Below, in pieces: positions 60,301 through 64,000 of a stretch of DNA of 64,000 nt. The stretch lies in the NCBI GenBank assembly GCA_907163375.1, contig CAJQUW010004618.1:98501-162500 (forward strand). The letters are read 5' to 3'. The stretch comes from Prostheceraeus crozeri (taxonomy: Eukaryota; Platyhelminthes; Polycladida; Euryleptidae). Each line of letters begins with the position of its first letter. Position 1 is the stretch's first letter. A program made the position numbers and the translations under genes. Under the pieces are notes generated by a model. That model had not been told where the DNA came from, did not search any database, and worked only from the letters and a program-made list of their open reading frames with translations.

Positions 60301-63300
60301 GTATGGTGAATTTGAACGCAATCGGAGAGAAAAAATTTTCGCTGACGTCCCCCCCCCTCTGGACAGCTCGCTTCGATTTTGGCTTCCAGTGGACGGATTT
60401 AGTCGTGCCATAGCTCGTTTGAAAGCTAAGAGTGAGACAAATTCACTGAAAGAATCGGCTTGTTCCTATCTGTCTTCGTTTAGATGTGAGACGCCATTTA
60501 AGATTTTGGGACATTGGCGAAAAACGACAGAGTTAGAATTTGGGACGTTTTGGGCTGTAGCTTCAAAACGAAGCATCGGATTGGAAAACGGATTTCAGAT
60601 TTGGAATCAGCGTGAAATTCTCTATCTGTATGGTGAGTTTCAAGGCAATCGGCGAGAAAAAATTTTCATCATTTTTCGAAAAAACGGCAGAGTTAGAATT
60701 TGGGACGTTTTGGTGTGTAGCGCCCAAACGAACCATCGGATGAGAAAACGGAGGCCGGATTCGGATTCAGCGTGAAATTCTGCATCGGTATGGTGAATTT
60801 GAACGCAATCGGAGAGAAAAAATTTTCGCTGACGTCCCCCCCCCTCTGGACAGCTCGCTTCGATTTTGGCTTCCAGTGGACGGATTTAGTCGTGCCATAG
60901 CTCGTTTGAAAGCTAAGAGTGAGACAAATTCACTGAAAGAATCGGCTTGTTCCTATCTGTCTTCGTTTAGATGTGAGACGCCATTTAAGATTTTGGGACA
61001 TTGGCGAAAAACGACAGAGTTAGAATTTGGGACGTTTTGGGCTGTAGCTTCAAAACGAAGCATCGGATTGGAAAACGGATTTCAGATTTGGAATCAGCGT
61101 GAAATTCTCTATCTGTATGGTGAGTTTCAAGGCAATCGGCGAGAAAAAATTTTCATCATTTTTCGAAAAAACGGCAGAGTTAGAATTTGGGACGTTTTGG
61201 TGTGTAGCGCCCAAACGAACCATCGGATGAGAAAACGGAGGCCGGATTCGGATTCAGCGTGAAATTCTGCATCGGTATGGTGAATTTGAACGCAATCGGA
61301 GAGAAAAAATTTTCGCTGACGTCCCCCCCCTCTGGACAGCTCGCTTCGATTTTGGCTTCCAGTGGACGGATTTAGTCGTGCCATAGCTCGTTTGAAAGCT
61401 AAGAGTGAGACAAATTCACTGAAAGAATCGGCTTGTTCCTATCTGTCTTCGTTTAGATGTGAGACGCCATTTAAGATTTTGGGACATTGGCGAAAAACGA
61501 CAGAGTTAGAATTTGGGACGTTTTGGGCTGTAGCTTCAAAACGAAGCATCGGATTGGAAAACGGATTTCAGATTTGGAATCAGCGTGAAATTCTCTATCT
61601 GTATGGTGAGTTTCAAGGCAATCGGCGAGAAAAAATTTTCATCATTTTTCGAAAAAACGACAGAGTTAGAATTTGGGACGTTTTGGTGTGTAGCGCCCAA
61701 ACGAACCATCGGATGAGAAAACGGAGGCCGGATTCGGATTCAGCGTGAAATTCTGCATCGGTATGGTGAATTTGAACGCAATCGGAGAGAAAAAATTTTC
61801 GCTGACGTCCCCCCCCCTCTGGACAGCTCGCTTCGATTTTGGCTTCCAGTGGACGGATTTAGTCGTGCCATAGCTCGTTTGAAAGCTAAGAGTGAGACAA
61901 ATTCACTGAAAGAATCGGCTTGTTCCTATCTGTCTTCGTTTAGATGTGAGACGCCATTTAAGATTTTGGGACATTGGCGAAAAACGACAGAGTTAGAATT
62001 TGGGACGTTTTGGGCTGTAGCTTCAAAACGAAGCATCGGATTGGAAAACGGATTTCAGATTTGGAATCAGCGTGAAATTCTCTATCTGTATGGTGAGTTT
62101 CAAGGCAATCGGCGAGAAAAAATTTTCATCATTTTTCGAAAAAACGACAGAGTTAGAATTTGGGACGTTTTGGTGTGTAGCGCCCAAACGAACCATCGGA
62201 TGAGAAAACGGAGGCCAGATTCGGATTCAGCGTGAAATTCTGCATCGGTATGGTGAATTTGAACGCAATCGGAGAGAAAAAATTTTCGCTGACGTCCCCC
62301 CCCCTCTGGACAGCTCGCTTCGATTTTGGCTTCCAGTGGACGGATTTAGTCGTGCCATAGCTCGTTTGAAAGCTAAGAGTGAGACAAATTCACTGAAAGA
62401 ATCGGCTTGTTCCTATCTGTCTTCGTTTAGATGTGAGACGCCATTTAAGATTTTGGGACATTGGCGAAAAACGACAGAGTTAGAATTTGGGACGTTTTGG
62501 GCTGTAGCTTCAAAACGAAGCATCGGATTGGAAAACGGATTTCAGATTTGGAATCAGCGTGAAATTCTCTATCTGTATGGTGAGTTTCAAGGCAATCGGC
62601 GAGAAAAAATTTTCATCATTTTTCGAAAAAACGACAGAGTTAGAATTTGGGACGTTTTGGTGTGTAGCGCCCAAACGAACCATCGGATGAGAAAACGGAG
62701 GCCGGATTCGGATTCAGCGTGAAATTCTGCATCGGTATGGTGAATTTGAACGCAATCGGAGAGAAAAAATTTTCGCTGACGTCCCCCCCCCTCTGGACAG
62801 CTCGCTTCGATTTTGGCTTCCAGTGGACGGATTTAGTCGTGCCATAGCTCGTTTGAAAGCTAAGAGTGAGACAAATTCACTGAAAGAATCGGCTTGTTCC
62901 TATCTGTCTTCGTTTAGATGTGAGACGCCATTTAAGATTTTGGGACATTGGCGAAAAACGACAGAGTTAGAATTTGGGACGTTTTGGGCTGTAGCTTCAA
63001 AACGAAGCATCGGATTGGAAAACGGATTTCAGATTTGGAATCAGCGTGAAATTCTCTATCTGTATGGTGAGTTTCAAGGCAATCGGCGAGAAAAAATTTT
63101 CATCATTTTTCGAAAAAACGGCAGAGTTAGAATTTGGGACGTTTTGGTGTGTAGCGCCCAAACGAACCATCGGATGAGAAAACGGAGGCCGGATTCGGAT
63201 TCAGCGTGAAATTCTGCATCGGTATGGTGAATTTGAACGCAATCGGAGAGAAAAAATTTTCGCTGACGTCCCCCCCCTCTGGACAGCTCGCTTCGATTTT

Positions 63301-64000
63301 GGCTTCCAGTGGACGGATTTAGTCGTGCCATAGCTCGTTTGAAAGCTAAGAGTGAGACAAATTCACTGAAAGAATCGGCTTGTTCCTATCTGTCTTCGTT
63401 TAGATGTGAGACGCCATTTAAGATTTTGGGACATTGGCGAAAAACGACAGAGTTAGAATTTGGGACGTTTTGGGCTGTAGCTTCAAAACGAAGCATCGGA
63501 TTGGAAAACGGATTTCAGATTTGGAATCAGCGTGAAATTCTCTATCTGTATGGTGAGTTTCAAGGCAATCGGCGAGAAAAAATTTTCATCATTTTTCGAA
63601 AAAACGACAGAGTTAGAATTTGGGACGTTTTGGTGTGTAGCGCCCAAACGAACCATCGGATGAGAAAACGGAGGCCGGATTCGGATTCAGCGTGAAATTC
63701 TGCATCGGTATGGTGAATTTGAACGCAATCGGAGAGAAAAAATTTTCGCTGACGTCCCCCCCCCTCTGGACAGCTCGCTTCGATTTTGGCTTCCAGTGGA
63801 CGGATTTAGTCGTGCCATAGCTCGTTTGAAAGCTAAGAGTGAGACAAATTCACTGAAAGAATCGGCTTGTTCCTATCTGTCTTCGTTTAGATGTGAGACG
63901 CCATTTAAGATTTTGGGACATTGGCGAAAAACGACAGAGTTAGAATTTGGGACGTTTTGGGCTGTAGCTTCAAAACGAAGCATCGGATTGGAAAACGGAT
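54341..64000. repeat. Satellite type 2 array, 486-487-bp units
   Basis: About 20 head-to-tail units, recognisable by ATGGACGG-equivalent TGGACGGATTTAGTCG at 54548, 55035, 55522, 56008, 56495, 56982, 57469, 57956, 58443, 58929, 59415, 59902, 60389, 60876, 61362, 61849, 62336, 62823, 63309 and 63796; the array runs off the window. Units are nearly identical. The variables are a C-run (7-9 C, making 486 or 487 bp), GACAGAG versus GGCAGAG, and rare substitutions. Each unit has two clearly related sub-blocks of about 160 bp (both with ACAGAGTTAGAATTTGGGAC and GCGTGAAATTCT) plus a third, less similar one, so it is a higher-order repeat. Confidence 0.97.

Noticed and set aside
54548-63695. A 128-codon open frame in every satellite unit
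   Set aside because: The frame is open because the units are near-identical copies. The two related sub-blocks are read in different frames, there is no start context or known domain, and opposite-strand frames are open too. Not evidence of a gene family.

Overview
This window is eukaryotic nuclear DNA, most likely from an invertebrate animal. The evidence is a Penelope-like retroelement with a hammerhead ribozyme, several animal-type LINEs, PIF/Harbinger, pogo-like and hAT-like DNA transposons, a Polinton (Maverick), MITEs and a large satellite array. I recognise no intact host gene and the species cannot be read from the sequence. Almost everything here is mobile or repetitive DNA, often nested.

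Layout. 1-1230: a Penelope-like element fragment on the minus strand (RT, then GIY-YIG), followed at 1381-1424 by a hammerhead ribozyme on the plus strand. 1448-9429 and 9438-17407: an 8-kb direct tandem duplication with an 8-bp filler at the junction. Each copy holds a pogo-like transposase remnant, about 5.6 kb of unassigned DNA, the left end of a Harbinger element and the left end of a Polinton. 15774-35248: a PIF/Harbinger element of about 3.45 kb (transposase plus Myb/SANT-like partner, probable CAG target duplication) split by the Polinton.

15990-32007: a 16.0-kb Polinton with about 0.5-kb inverted termini and a perfect 6-bp target duplication (AACAAA). Its parts, left to right, are a membrane protein, a coiled-coil protein, a probable minor capsid protein, packaging ATPase, a small unknown protein, protein-primed-type DNA polymerase B, a sliding-clamp-like protein (minus strand), a fibre-like coiled-coil protein, a Gly/Ala-rich capsid-associated protein, major capsid protein, a second membrane-active small protein, a PLA2-like/integrase fusion, and a cysteine protease (minus strand). 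It carries replication, packaging, capsid and integration functions but is a fossil with roughly half a dozen breaks. Its termini carry a 16-bp-stem hairpin, and GC-rich mini-hairpins are scattered through its AT-rich body.

35252-41600: a 255-bp MITE, an RTE-type LINE tail with its target duplication, a CR1-like RT fragment, a hAT-like transposase fragment and one of two tiny (53 and 64 bp) MITE copies. 41604-50985: a plus-strand LINE (ORF1 with PHD-like finger, EN, part of RT) split by a minus-strand LINE (ORF1, EN, RT), which is itself split by a 3-kb DNA element with 0.8-kb inverted repeats and an ATCA target duplication. The second tiny MITE sits in the ORF1 of the outer LINE.

51010-64000: a satellite domain, with two 320-bp units followed by about 20 units of 486-487 bp that run off the window. 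A 5'-truncated LINE is inserted in the first long unit with a 7-bp target duplication. The order of insertions can be read almost completely from the nesting.
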